The notes under the pieces are model-generated. The model saw only the letters and a list, made by a program, of their open reading frames with translations. It was not told the DNA's origin and did no database searches. From the NCBI RefSeq assembly GCF_013782625.1, contig NZ_CP056199.1:2994588-3058587 (forward strand): 64,000 bases of DNA, in the 5' to 3' direction. Each line of letters opens with the position of its first letter. Positions within the stretch are counted from its first letter, which is position 1. The translations under genes and the position numbers were made by a program. Shown here piece after piece: positions 1-7,558 of this stretch. Source of the stretch: Enterobacter sp. RHBSTW-00994 (lineage in GTDB: Bacteria; Pseudomonadota; Gammaproteobacteria; Enterobacterales; Enterobacteriaceae).

Positions 1-858
1 CAGCGGGACGATGTGCTGCGTTTTCATTTTGGTGCCACGGTGAGAGAAACGCACGTTTTCGATCTGCTCCCGTTCTTCCGGGATTATCCAGAGCTTCTGC
101 TGCCAGTCGATTTCACTCCAGCGGGCAAAGCGCAGTTCGCTGGAGCGCACGAAAAAGAGCAGCGACAGCTTAAGCGCATACTGTGTCAGCAGCCTGCCGG
201 AGTAGTTATCCGTCCGGGATAACAGTTCAGGCAGTTTCTCAAGCGGCAGGGCCGGGTAATGCTGTGTTTCCGGCGGCGTAAATTCACCGTCCAGATCCAG
301 AGCGGGGTTTGATTTGATTAACTGCTTTTTCACCGCATAGCGCATGATTTCCGTAACGTAGTTTTTCAGTCGCGCGGTGACCTCCATAAAGCCTTTGTTC
401 TCCACCTTACGCAGGGTAAACAGCAGATCTTCCGTGACGATTTGATCTATGTATCTGTCCCCGATATCCGGAAAGACATACATTTCCAGCCTGCGCTGGA
501 TGGTCGTCGCATAATGTGCAGACCAGCGGCGGTGATCGGCATGCCAGTTCATGGCGATCTGGCGGAATGTCTGTCCGTTTTTCTTTTTCTGCTGTGCGAT
601 TTTTTTGTCAACGGCGGGATCGACCCCTGCACGCATTTTAATACGCGCCGAATCGCGGAGCTGGCGTGCCGTAAGCAGGGAAACATCCGGGTAAGGACCA
701 AAGGCCAGCTTCTTCTCTTTCCCGTCAATGCGGTACTTCATATACCAGAGTTTTGAGCCGTTGGGTTTGATCAGCAGGTACAGTCCGGCACTGTCGCCGA
801 GTTTGAAGGGGTTGTCAGTGGGTCTGAGCTTGCGGATAGCGGTATCAGTGAGTGCCAT
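1..858 (-). CDS. P4-type tyrosine integrase, 3' part cut by window edge
   Basis: An open frame runs on the minus strand from ATG at 858 to the window edge; 286 residues are seen and the C-terminus is missing. The protein starts MALTDTAIRKLRPTDNP, typical of the DUF4102 arm-binding domain of P4-like integrases, then has the core-binding region and the start of the catalytic domain (FFVRSSELRFARW, holding the first catalytic Arg, and THRGTK-like/HIVPL region). It resembles the integrase at 5605-6867 throughout. It reads away from the 3' end of the tRNA-Asn at 1023-1098, the usual position of an integrase next to attL, so the window begins inside a second asn-tRNA island. The HxxR and Tyr residues lie outside the window, so activity cannot be judged. 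Confidence 0.92.
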   Translation of the reverse strand, partial: MALTDTAIRKLRPTDNPFKLGDSAGLYLLIKPNGSKLWYMKYRIDGKEKKLAFGPYPDVSLLTARQLRDSARIKMRAGVDPAVDKKIAQQKKKNGQTFRQIAMNWHADHRRWSAHYATTIQRRLEMYVFPDIGDRYIDQIVTEDLLFTLRKVENKGFMEVTARLKNYVTEIMRYAVKKQLIKSNPALDLDGEFTPPETQHYPALPLEKLPELLSRTDNYSGRLLTQYALKLSLLFFVRSSELRFARWSEIDWQQKLWIIPEEREQIENVRFSHRGTKMKTQHIVPL

Positions 859-1022
859 AGCGGGGGCTCCATTCGTTCAACGAACCGTGAGGCCCCCGAT
901 TAAGCCCCCAAAAATTACAGATGTCAAGAAACCCGGCAATCCTTACCAGGACAACCGGGTCAATCTAACTGCTTGTTTTTATAACATATTAAGACTCACT
1001 GAGACGTCTTAATACTAAAATA

Positions 1023-1098
1023 TGGCTCCTCTGACTGGACTCGAACCAGTGACATACGGATTAACAGTCCGCCGTTCTACCGACTGAACTACAGAGGA
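1023..1098 (-). tRNA. asnW: tRNA-Asn (GTT), first copy
   Basis: 76-nt tRNA read on the minus strand, with encoded CCA end and anticodon GTT at positions 34-36. The sequence is identical to the copies at 2849 and 5368. By comparison with E. coli order (asnW-yeeO-asnU-cbl-nac-asnV) it matches asnW. The integrase at 858 lies directly past its 3' end, so this gene is the attachment site of the element to the left. Confidence 0.97.
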
Positions 1099-1116
1099 AT
1101 CGTGTGAACGGGGCGC

Positions 1117-1145
1117 ATATTATCGATGCTACCCCGTGATGTCAA
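1117..1145 (-). promoter_or_regulatory. Sigma-70 promoter of the first tRNA-Asn
   Basis: On the minus strand TTGACA (1145-1140) is followed after 17 nt by TAATAT (1122-1117), and then by a GC-rich stretch before the tRNA. A GC-rich discriminator is common in stable-RNA promoters under stringent control. This promoter lies outside the island, so the tRNA keeps being expressed. Confidence 0.8.
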
Positions 1146-1178
1146 AGGCAGAATGCAGAATTCTGATCGTTTGCCGAT

Positions 1179-2654
1179 TTATTCTCCATTTCGGCCATTT
1201 GGTACGCATTCTGCGGTTCCTGATTCAGCAATCCCCGATTTCTTGCGGGGATATTTCCACAGCCAGCGGCCACTCACCATACGCCAGTAGAACAGCACAC
1301 CGCGAACTGCCCAGTCGAGGAACATACCCAGCCAGACGCCGACGACGCCCATCCCAAGCATAATTCCCAGCGTATAGCCTGCCACCACGCGACAACCCCA
1401 CATGCCCAGCATCGACACCCACATCGCAAACCGGGCGTCACGTGCGCCCTTCAACCCGGCAGGAAGAACCCACGATGCCGCCCAAATCGGCATAAACAGG
1501 GCATTCAGCCAGATCAGTATCTTGACCACCTCTTTTACGTCGTCTTCGTGTGTATAGAAGGAGGCCATCAGCCCGGCAAAGGGCGCAGTCCCCCAGGCTA
1601 TCGCCGTCAACCCTATCGTCGACAGCCAAAATACATGGCGCAACTGGCGTTCTGCCTGGCCTATCTGTCCTTTTCCAAGCCGTTTGCCTGTGATAATCGT
1701 CGACGCAGACCCCAGGGCGTTCCCCGGAAGGTTGATGAGCGATGCAATGGAAAAGGCGATAAAGTTACCGGCGATGACATCCGTCCCCATTCCTGCAACG
1801 AACATTTGCGTGAGAAGCTTCCCACCGTTAAACAGCACGGACTCGATGCTGGCCGGGATCCCAATCCCCATCACTTCCCAGATAATGGCGAAATTGAGTG
1901 GCCGGAAAAAGCTCCTGAAGGTAATGCGCAATGCCGGGTTAAAACCCGCCATCAACACCCCAACAATAGCGAACGCACCGATATAGCGGGAGATTGTCAG
2001 CCCAAGACCTGCGCCGACAAACCCCAGCCCATCCCACGAGAAAACGCCGTAAATCAGGATACTGCTGATGATAATGTTCAGAATGTTCATCCCACCGTTA
2101 ATCAACAGCGGAATTTTGGTGTTCCCTGCCCCACGAAGCGCACCACTACCAATTAAGGCTATCGCCGCCGCCGGATAGCTCAGAACGGTCATCTCCAGAT
2201 AGGTCAGCGCCAGATCTTTGACTTCATTCGTCGCTTCCCCGGCAACAATATCGATAATTTCTTTACCGAAATAATGGATCACCGCTGCCAGAATGATCGA
2301 GAAAATCGTCATGATCATGAGCGATTGTCGGGCTGCTTCGCGCGCCCGTTTGGGGTCGAGTTTGCCCAGGCTGAAAGCAACAACAACCGTGGTCCCGAGA
2401 TCGATAGCGGCAAAAAACGACATCACTACCATATTAAAGCTGTCGGCCAGCCCGACGCCTGCCATTGCCTCTTTACCGAGCCAGCTTACCAGGAAGGTGC
2501 TCAATACCCCCATCAGCAGGACGCAGGTATTCTCCAGAAAAATAGGTACGGCAAGAGGGGTGATTTCACGCCAGAACAAAACACGATAGCTTTTGCGTTT
2601 AGCATACCAAGGCGTGCGCATGAGCACCTGGCGTAAGGGGGCGGTGACGTTCAA
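1179..2654 (-). CDS. yeeO: MATE family efflux transporter YeeO
   Basis: Inner-membrane multidrug/toxin extrusion (MATE) protein; E. coli YeeO exports flavins and dipeptides. The 491 residues hold about twelve hydrophobic segments in the two-bundle MATE pattern, with conserved runs such as REITPLAVPIFLENTC, GVLSTFLVSWLG and GSGALRGAGNTKIPLLING. The longest frame starts at a TTG (2654), and the N-terminal stretch LRQV...AKRKSYRVLFWREITPL matches E. coli YeeO, which supports the long form; an ATG at 2621 behind AGG is the alternative. It sits between two tRNA-Asn genes exactly as in E. coli. Confidence 0.93.
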   Translation of the reverse strand: MNVTAPLRQVLMRTPWYAKRKSYRVLFWREITPLAVPIFLENTCVLLMGVLSTFLVSWLGKEAMAGVGLADSFNMVVMSFFAAIDLGTTVVVAFSLGKLDPKRAREAARQSLMIMTIFSIILAAVIHYFGKEIIDIVAGEATNEVKDLALTYLEMTVLSYPAAAIALIGSGALRGAGNTKIPLLINGGMNILNIIISSILIYGVFSWDGLGFVGAGLGLTISRYIGAFAIVGVLMAGFNPALRITFRSFFRPLNFAIIWEVMGIGIPASIESVLFNGGKLLTQMFVAGMGTDVIAGNFIAFSIASLINLPGNALGSASTIITGKRLGKGQIGQAERQLRHVFWLSTIGLTAIAWGTAPFAGLMASFYTHEDDVKEVVKILIWLNALFMPIWAASWVLPAGLKGARDARFAMWVSMLGMWGCRVVAGYTLGIMLGMGVVGVWLGMFLDWAVRGVLFYWRMVSGRWLWKYPRKKSGIAESGTAECVPNGRNGE

Positions 2655-2804
2655 AAAGAGACCTTAGCGAGAAAGTTGAAACTCCATTTCAAATGATGAT
2701 GGAGAAAAGCTAATCCTGCAAAGTATTTTCCACAAAAATATGTTTGGAATTACAACAAACTGACGACAGAATCAGCAATCAATCGTATTCATCTAAGATC
2801 AGGT

Positions 2805-2832
2805 TTGACAAAACTTTTTTCGCCGCTAAGAT
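2805..2832 (+). promoter_or_regulatory. Sigma-70 promoter of the second tRNA-Asn
   Basis: TTGACA at 2805-2810 and TAAGAT at 2827-2832 with a 16-nt spacer lie 16 nt upstream of the tRNA-Asn at 2849. Confidence 0.75.
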
Positions 2833-2848
2833 AGGCCTCCAAACCGAT

Positions 2849-2924
2849 TCCTCTGTAGTTCAGTCGGTAGAACGGCGGACTGTTAATCCGTATGTCACTG
2901 GTTCGAGTCCAGTCAGAGGAGCCA
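2849..2924 (+). tRNA. asnU: tRNA-Asn (GTT), second copy
   Basis: 76-nt tRNA with GTT anticodon and encoded CCA, identical to the other two copies. It lies between yeeO and cbl as asnU does in E. coli. Unlike the other two copies it is not occupied by an element and keeps its own terminator directly downstream. Confidence 0.97.
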
Positions 2925-2929
2925 CATTT

Positions 2930-2958
2930 AAAAAGCCTGCTTTTGAAGCAGGCTTTTT
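2930..2958 (+). terminator. Rho-independent terminator of tRNA-Asn (second copy)
   Basis: An 11-nt stem AAAAAGCCTGC/GCAGGCTTTTT with a 7-nt loop and a T run lies 5 nt past the tRNA. A nearly identical hairpin lies at 20696-20723, past the right end of the island in the third copy. Confidence 0.9.
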
Positions 2959-3081
2959 GCTTTTCTGAACACGGTAAATGTGAAACCGCTGCCCTGTTGG
3001 CGTTTTGAGTTTTTGCTCTCTCAGCCCTTTGGGAAAAGGCCGAGAAGAGAATATTACGCTACCGGTTAACTCTTCCCATGC

Positions 3082-4032
3082 CTAAATCTGATAATCGATC
3101 GCCACTTCTTCCGGTTCCATCACCTGACGCTTAATTTCATCCACCGATAGTCCCGCATTGCATAACTCGATAAATCGCCACACGTAGTTGCGCTGTAATT
3201 GCCCACGCTTCAGGCCCAGCCATACCGTATTCGCATCAAACAGATGCCGTGTATCAAGGCGTACCAGATTGCCTACTTCACGCTCACCACCGGACTGTTC
3301 AGCCACAAGACCGATCCCCAGACCGAGCTCCACATAGGTTTTAATGACATCGGAATCCTGCGCACTCAGCACCACATCTGGCGTCAGCCCTTTGCGATTG
3401 AAGGCCTCGTCAATGCGAGAACGTCCGGTAATCCCCTGACGGTAGGTAATAAGCGGCCACTTGCTGATCTCTTCAAGCGTAAGAGGAGAAACCTGATGAA
3501 GCGGATGGTCAACAGGTAAAAGCAGGCTGTGATACCAACGAAACCAGGGAAATGCCACCAGCAGCGGATCGTTGCTGAGTCGTTCGCTGGCTATTCCGAT
3601 ATCCGCCCCACCGTTTTGCAGCAACACTTCGATTTCCTGCGGTGTTCCCTGAATCAGTTCCAGGCGAACCTCCGGGAATAGCTCACGAAATGCTTTGATG
3701 ACGGGAGGTAAACTGTACCGTGCCTGAGTATGGGTCGTCGCGATGGTCAACACGCCGGAGGCATCATTGGTGAAGAGATCGGCCAGCCGACGAACATTGC
3801 TGGCTTCATTGAGGATCCGCTCGGCAATGGTCAGTAAAGCCTTGCCAGGCTCCGTCATACCAAGCAGGCGCTTGCCGCGACGAATGAATATTTCAATACC
3901 AAGCTCTTCTTCCAGCTCACGAATATGGCGGCTCACGCCCGACTGGGAGGTATAAAGCATGTTGGCGACTTCGGTCAGGTTGTAATCCCGCCTTGCCGCC
4001 TCACGGATAATTTTAAGTTGCTGGAAATTCAC
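3082..4032 (-). CDS. cbl: LysR-type regulator Cbl
   Basis: CysB-like regulator of sulfate-starvation genes (ssu, tau). The 316 residues equal the length of E. coli Cbl. The N-terminal winged helix-turn-helix covers about residues 1-60 (MNFQQLKIIREAARRDYNLT..., then TSQSGVSRHIRELEEELG), followed by a LysR effector-binding domain from about residue 90. It lies 96 bp downstream of nac on the same strand, so transcription can continue from the nac promoter; in E. coli Nac controls cbl, linking nitrogen and sulfur control. Confidence 0.95.
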   Translation of the reverse strand: MNFQQLKIIREAARRDYNLTEVANMLYTSQSGVSRHIRELEEELGIEIFIRRGKRLLGMTEPGKALLTIAERILNEASNVRRLADLFTNDASGVLTIATTHTQARYSLPPVIKAFRELFPEVRLELIQGTPQEIEVLLQNGGADIGIASERLSNDPLLVAFPWFRWYHSLLLPVDHPLHQVSPLTLEEISKWPLITYRQGITGRSRIDEAFNRKGLTPDVVLSAQDSDVIKTYVELGLGIGLVAEQSGGEREVGNLVRLDTRHLFDANTVWLGLKRGQLQRNYVWRFIELCNAGLSVDEIKRQVMEPEEVAIDYQI

Positions 4033-4128
4033 GATTCACTCCGCCGCATCTGATATCGCTCTATTGTTAGAGTCAGCTGAGCCGCAGAACAAATAATAAA
4101 AACCAGCATCTTATTCCTTTATGGAATA

Positions 4129-5046
4129 TCAGCTCACCAACTGCAGTTCGCGATTCTCCAGAGAAGGACGGCTAACCAAAGACATCAGGATCTCTTTTAC
4201 CGCCTGCGCTTGTGGTGACAAAGAGCCGCGAGCGGACATATTCAGCGACAGAGGTAGACTCATGGACGGCGTAGTAATCCGCGCCATCCAGCCATTCGCA
4301 GCGCTACTCAGGGAGCGTGCGGCCGATTCAGGCAGAACGGTCACCCCCATTCCGCTGGCAATTGCTGCGGTCAACGTGGAGATGGAATCAATTTCACCGA
4401 TGATTTTTGCCGTCAGGCGACGCAGCGAGAACGCTTCGTCCACGCGGACACGCACTGCACTGTAATCGCGCGGTAAGAACAAGTTCATTTCAGCCACTGC
4501 AGTCAGGTCAATACTCTGGCCCGGACAGTCGCGGGTTCCCACCAGATAAAGATCCTCTTTCAGCAGCGGCTGGCTGCTGATTCCGGCAACCGGGGAACGA
4601 TCGTAAAGCACCGCCATATCCAGTTGGCCGTTGAGCAATTTTTCATTGAGCACAGAGCCGCTGTTTTCATGTAAATAGACCAGCACTTCAGGGAGCTCTG
4701 CACGAACGGCCTGGAGCAATGGCATGGTAATAGAGGATGCTGCAGTTCCCGGGGCCAGCCCGATGGAAACCTGGCCGCTGAGCGTTTGTCCGACGTTATT
4801 CACTGCCAGTTGTGCCTGTTCGCACTGGCGCAGGATGGTGCGAGCGTGAGTGTAAAGGATCTTACCGGCTTCGGTTGGCGTGACACCACGTTTAGTACGG
4901 ATCAACAGTTGCTGATCCAGTTCACCTTCCAGAGTGGCTACCTGCTGGCTCAGCGCAGGCTGCGCGATATGCAACACTTCAGCCGCCTGGGTCAGGCTGC
5001 CGATATCGACGATTTTTACGAAGTATTTCAGTCGTCTTAAGTTCAT
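4129..5046 (-). CDS. nac: Nitrogen assimilation LysR regulator Nac
   Basis: LysR family activator/repressor of nitrogen-limitation genes transcribed by sigma-70 polymerase. The start is set at ATG 5046 (MNLRRLKYFVKIVDIGSLT) behind AGGGGGC, giving 305 residues as in the family; the frame is open further upstream but without support. The helix-turn-helix (AAEVLHIAQPALSQQVATLE) lies near residues 20-40 and the effector domain follows. A sigma-54 promoter and a candidate NtrC site lie upstream, so expression is expected only under nitrogen limitation. Confidence 0.95.
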   Translation of the reverse strand: MNLRRLKYFVKIVDIGSLTQAAEVLHIAQPALSQQVATLEGELDQQLLIRTKRGVTPTEAGKILYTHARTILRQCEQAQLAVNNVGQTLSGQVSIGLAPGTAASSITMPLLQAVRAELPEVLVYLHENSGSVLNEKLLNGQLDMAVLYDRSPVAGISSQPLLKEDLYLVGTRDCPGQSIDLTAVAEMNLFLPRDYSAVRVRVDEAFSLRRLTAKIIGEIDSISTLTAAIASGMGVTVLPESAARSLSSAANGWMARITTPSMSLPLSLNMSARGSLSPQAQAVKEILMSLVSRPSLENRELQLVS

Positions 5047-5103
5047 TTTGCCCCCTGTTCGAAATGCAGTGCCGGTACTGGCGCTAATTGTTAAAGAGGT
5101 TTT

Positions 5104-5119
5104 TGCAATATGAGTGCCA
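5104..5119 (-). promoter_or_regulatory. Sigma-54 promoter of nac
   Basis: On the minus strand the sequence reads TGGCACTCATATTGCA: GG and GC are 10 nt apart, a near-perfect -24/-12 element. It lies 58 bp upstream of the nac start. Known nac genes of enteric bacteria are transcribed from sigma-54 promoters activated by NtrC. Confidence 0.85.
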
Positions 5120-5237
5120 GTTTTCATAAGAGGTCTGATATGTCCGCTAACCGCCTGAAAATAAGGAAATCTAATCATCAATACGGGTTTCATTACCGAA
5201 ACAGCGGTTTATGATCTGCCCCATAAGGGGTACTTGC

Positions 5238-5252
5238 GCACTAAAACAGTGC
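5238..5252. promoter_or_regulatory. Candidate NtrC binding site upstream of nac
   Basis: GCACTAAAACAGTGC is close to the NtrC palindrome (GCAC-N7-GTGC type) seen upstream of glnA. It lies about 120-145 bp upstream of the sigma-54 promoter, a normal enhancer distance, and less than 120 bp from the tRNA-Asn at 5368. Confidence 0.65.
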
Positions 5253-5320
5253 AATTCGTTGTGAAAAACACCACTTTGCTGATTTTGTCAGCAAACGATC
5301 AAAGCGGGGTGATCCACCCT

Positions 5321-5349
5321 TTGACAAGCGCAACTGACGTCGCTAATAT
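5321..5349 (+). promoter_or_regulatory. Sigma-70 promoter of the third tRNA-Asn
   Basis: TTGACA at 5321-5326 and TAATAT at 5344-5349 with a 17-nt spacer are followed by the discriminator-like CGCCCC and the tRNA at 5368. Confidence 0.85.
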
Positions 5350-5367
5350 TCGCCCCGTTCACACGAT

Positions 5368-5443
5368 TCCTCTGTAGTTCAGTCGGTAGAACGGCGGACT
5401 GTTAATCCGTATGTCACTGGTTCGAGTCCAGTCAGAGGAGCCA
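5368..5443 (+). tRNA. asnV: tRNA-Asn (GTT), third copy; island attachment site
   Basis: 76-nt tRNA with GTT anticodon and encoded CCA, identical to the copies at 1023 and 2849. It lies upstream of nac on the opposite strand, as asnV does in E. coli. Its last 16 nt plus 5 more are repeated at 20674-20694, showing that an element inserted here and restored the 3' end. The tRNA terminator expected next to it now lies about 15 kb away at 20696-20723. Confidence 0.97.
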
Positions 5444-5448
5444 AATTT
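5428..5448 (+). repeat. attL: 21-bp direct repeat at the 3' end of tRNA-Asn
   Basis: CCAGTCAGAGGAGCCAAATT plus one T; it covers the last 16 nt of the tRNA and 5 nt beyond. It is repeated exactly at 20674-20694. Confidence 0.9.
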
Positions 5449-5456
5449 CGATTCTT

Positions 5457-5504
5457 ACGCTACCTTATTAGTCTTTATTTGATATTGATTCAATAAGTTA
5501 GCGT
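5457..5504. repeat. Imperfect 13-bp inverted repeat beside attL
   Basis: ACGCTACCTTATT (5457-5469) faces AATAAGTTAGCGT (5492-5504): 12 of 13 positions pair across a 22-nt spacer. It lies between the tRNA and the integrase gene. It may be an integrase arm-type site or a weak transcription barrier; it has no T run typical of an intrinsic terminator. Confidence 0.5.
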
Positions 5505-5604
5505 GAAAATCTTTCCAGATGCGTATTCAGTTTTCCCTCCGCATCCGGTTAATTTGGTGGTCAGATTTGGGGTCAGATTGGTTCGATTCTGGAGTGACCC
5601 CCAA

Positions 5605-6867
5605 ATGTCTTTAAACGATTCAAAAATCCGCAACTTAAAGCCCTCTTCCAAACCCATAAAACTGTCTGATTCACACGGTCTGTATTTGCTGGTCAATCCC
5701 GGCGGTTCACGTATCTGGTATCTCAAGTATCGCTTCGGTGGTAAAGAGTCCCGCGTCAGTCTGGGCGCATATCCGCTGATTTCTCTCGCTGAAGCCCGGC
5801 AACAGCGCGATGCTATCCGCAAGCTACTGGCGCAGAATATCAACCCAGCCCAACAACGCATGGATGAAAAAGCCGCAGCTTCACCGGAAAAGTGTTTTAA
5901 AACGGTGGCTCTGGGCTGGCACAAAACCAACAAAAAGTGGTCACCTGATTATGCAGAGCGCATTCTCGCCAGCATGAATAACCATATATTTCCGGCTATT
6001 GGTCATCTGCCCGTTACCACGCTGAAAACGCAGCATTTCACTGCGTTACTGCGGGTTATTGAGGATAAAGGTTTTCTGGAAGTCGCGTCCCGTACCCGGC
6101 AGCAACTCTGCAACATCATGCGTTACGCCGTTCAGCAGGGACTGACCGAAAACAACCCGGCGCAGCATCTGGAAGGCGTCACCGCGCCGCCGGTTAAGAA
6201 TCACTATCCCGCTCTGCCGCTGGAGCGGTTGCCCGAATTGTTTGAGCGCATTGGCGACTATCGGCAGGGACGACAGCTTACGAGGCTGGCGGTGGTGTTG
6301 ACTCTCCACCTGTTTATCCGCTCCAGCGAGCTGCGCTTTGCCCGCTGGGGTGAGATAGATTTCAGAAACAAAATCTGGACCATCCCCGCCACAAGGGAAG
6401 CGATTGAGAAAGTCCGTTTCTCCGGTCGTGGCGCAAAAATGCGTACTCCACACATTGTGCCGCTTTCCCGACAGGCCATTGCCATTCTGAAGCAGATACA
6501 GGAAATTTCCGGCCATCTGGAACTGGTGTTCCCCGGCGACCATAACCCGTATAAGCCGATGAGCGAAAACACCGTCAACCGGGCACTGCGTCTGATGGGC
6601 TATGATACCAAAACCGATGTCTGCGGGCATGGCTTCCGGGCAATGGCCTGTAGCGCACTGGTTGAATCTGAACTCTGGTCGCGGGATGCCGTGGAGCGGC
6701 AGATGAGCCATCAGGAGCGCAACAGCGTGCGGGCAGCGTATATCCACCGGGCTGAACATCTCGACGCCCGTACAGCCATGATGCAGTGGTGGTCGGATTA
6801 TCTGGACGTGAGCCGCGAGGGATACGTTGCGCCGTATATTTATGCGCGGCGGCATAAGGCGGCCTGA
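5605..6867 (+). CDS. P4-type tyrosine integrase of the island
   Basis: Site-specific recombinase expected to integrate and excise this element at tRNA-Asn. The start is ATG 5605 (MSLNDSKIRNLKPSSKP), where DUF4102 homology begins; the open frame upstream to 5503 looks unrelated. It has 420 residues, normal for the family. The arm-binding domain covers about 1-85, the core-binding domain about 100-190 and the catalytic domain about 205-390. Catalytic residues appear intact: Arg239 (IRSSELRFARW), His342-x-x-Arg345 (CGHGFRAMA), a His in MSHQERN and Tyr379 (AAYIHRAEHL). It follows the tRNA on the same strand and ends at a good terminator. Confidence 0.95.
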   Translation: MSLNDSKIRNLKPSSKPIKLSDSHGLYLLVNPGGSRIWYLKYRFGGKESRVSLGAYPLISLAEARQQRDAIRKLLAQNINPAQQRMDEKAAASPEKCFKTVALGWHKTNKKWSPDYAERILASMNNHIFPAIGHLPVTTLKTQHFTALLRVIEDKGFLEVASRTRQQLCNIMRYAVQQGLTENNPAQHLEGVTAPPVKNHYPALPLERLPELFERIGDYRQGRQLTRLAVVLTLHLFIRSSELRFARWGEIDFRNKIWTIPATREAIEKVRFSGRGAKMRTPHIVPLSRQAIAILKQIQEISGHLELVFPGDHNPYKPMSENTVNRALRLMGYDTKTDVCGHGFRAMACSALVESELWSRDAVERQMSHQERNSVRAAYIHRAEHLDARTAMMQWWSDYLDVSREGYVAPYIYARRHKAA

Positions 6868-6896
6868 GCCAGTAGCAATATGATTTGTTAAGAATG

Positions 6897-6933
6897 AAAA
6901 AGCAGATCCCGATTGAATCCGGATCTGCTTTTT
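6897..6933 (+). terminator. Rho-independent terminator after the integrase
   Basis: A 13-bp perfect stem AAAAAGCAGATCC/GGATCTGCTTTTT with an 11-nt loop, 29 nt past the integrase stop. The A/T-flanked stem could work in both directions. Confidence 0.85.
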
Positions 6934-6979
6934 ACATTGAAAGGATTTATCTTCAACTTTTGGGTTATTAATCGGAAAG

Positions 6980-7514
6980 CGTACAAAATTATTCGACGTA
7001 GAATAATTTTGTACGAAAACCTATCAATATATTATGAATCAATAGGAAAATGACGAAAATTATTCACAGTGAATAATCTCCAGACGATAGCTGCCAGATA
7101 ATCTGCACCAGAAACCGACTCCCCGATACATCATATCTGCACCAGTTCAATGTCACCGTTTATCTGCACCAGCTTGTCGTCGCCTGTATACGGCAGAACT
7201 ACGCCAGATATCGCCGGATATATCAATCTGCGCCAGCTTTAGCCTTTTAAGCCCTTTGGCCTTTTCCGGTCTGGCGCTGTTACCCTTAGTCGCCCTTTAC
7301 CATTATTTGGCCTTTTCCTTTTGCTGGCGCAATCATCAGTAAAATACCGTAATACTGCACCAGAGGCCTGTTAATAGGCCATACCGTTCAGAAGCATTTT
7401 TATTGAGAGGAAATCGAACAAAAAATTTCTACGTAGAAATTTCTTCGGTGAATAACGATGAATAACCCGGGATTAATAGGAAATCACCCAAAATTATTTG
7501 AGGCAAATAATTTT
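6980..7514. repeat. Four related AT-rich palindromes
   Basis: Perfect inverted repeats: 6980-7015 (15-bp arms CGTACAAAATTATTC around GACGTA); 7059-7077 (ATTATTCAC-A-GTGAATAAT); 7423-7442 (AAATTTCTACGTAGAAATTT); 7490-7514 (10-bp arms AAAATTATTT around GAGGC). The flanks also recur: each left arm is preceded by an A/G-rich GGAAA-like run, the first and last right arms continue TTTTGTACG(G)AAAAC, and GATGAATAAC occurs twice around the last two copies. They look like four diverged copies of one roughly 40-bp unit. Confidence 0.75.
7102..7363 (+). repeat. Cluster of TCTGCACCAG motifs, left side
   Basis: TCTGCACCAG occurs at 7102-7111, 7136-7145 and 7163-7172, with close variants TCTGCGCCAG (7227-7236) and ACTGCACCAG (7354-7363). 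All are in the same orientation. The opposite orientation appears on the other side of the recombinase gene (8756-8856). Confidence 0.6.
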
Positions 7515-7558
7515 GTACGGAAAACGATGAATAACATCATATTGCAAGTCTGAAGCTA

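Larger units (their letters stand above)
6934..7558. other. Repeat-rich non-coding stretch between convergent recombinase genes
   Basis: No convincing gene is seen. The stretch lies between the 3' ends of the integrase (plus strand) and the second recombinase (minus strand) and holds four AT-rich palindromes (6980-7514) and a cluster of TCTGCACCAG-like motifs (7102-7363). Such density suggests protein-binding sites, for example for a replication, excision or recombination factor. Confidence 0.6.

Noticed and set aside
1548..2156. 202-codon plus-strand frame opposite yeeO
   Set aside because: Antisense shadow of a conserved transporter gene.
5503..5604. N-terminal extension of the integrase from ATG 5503
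   Set aside because: The 34 extra residues are unlike the family and the DUF4102 start matches ATG 5605.
7090..7370. Repeated TCTGCACCAG words taken as a CRISPR array
   Set aside because: Repeats are only 10 bp, spacing is irregular (27-120 bp) and no cas gene is present.
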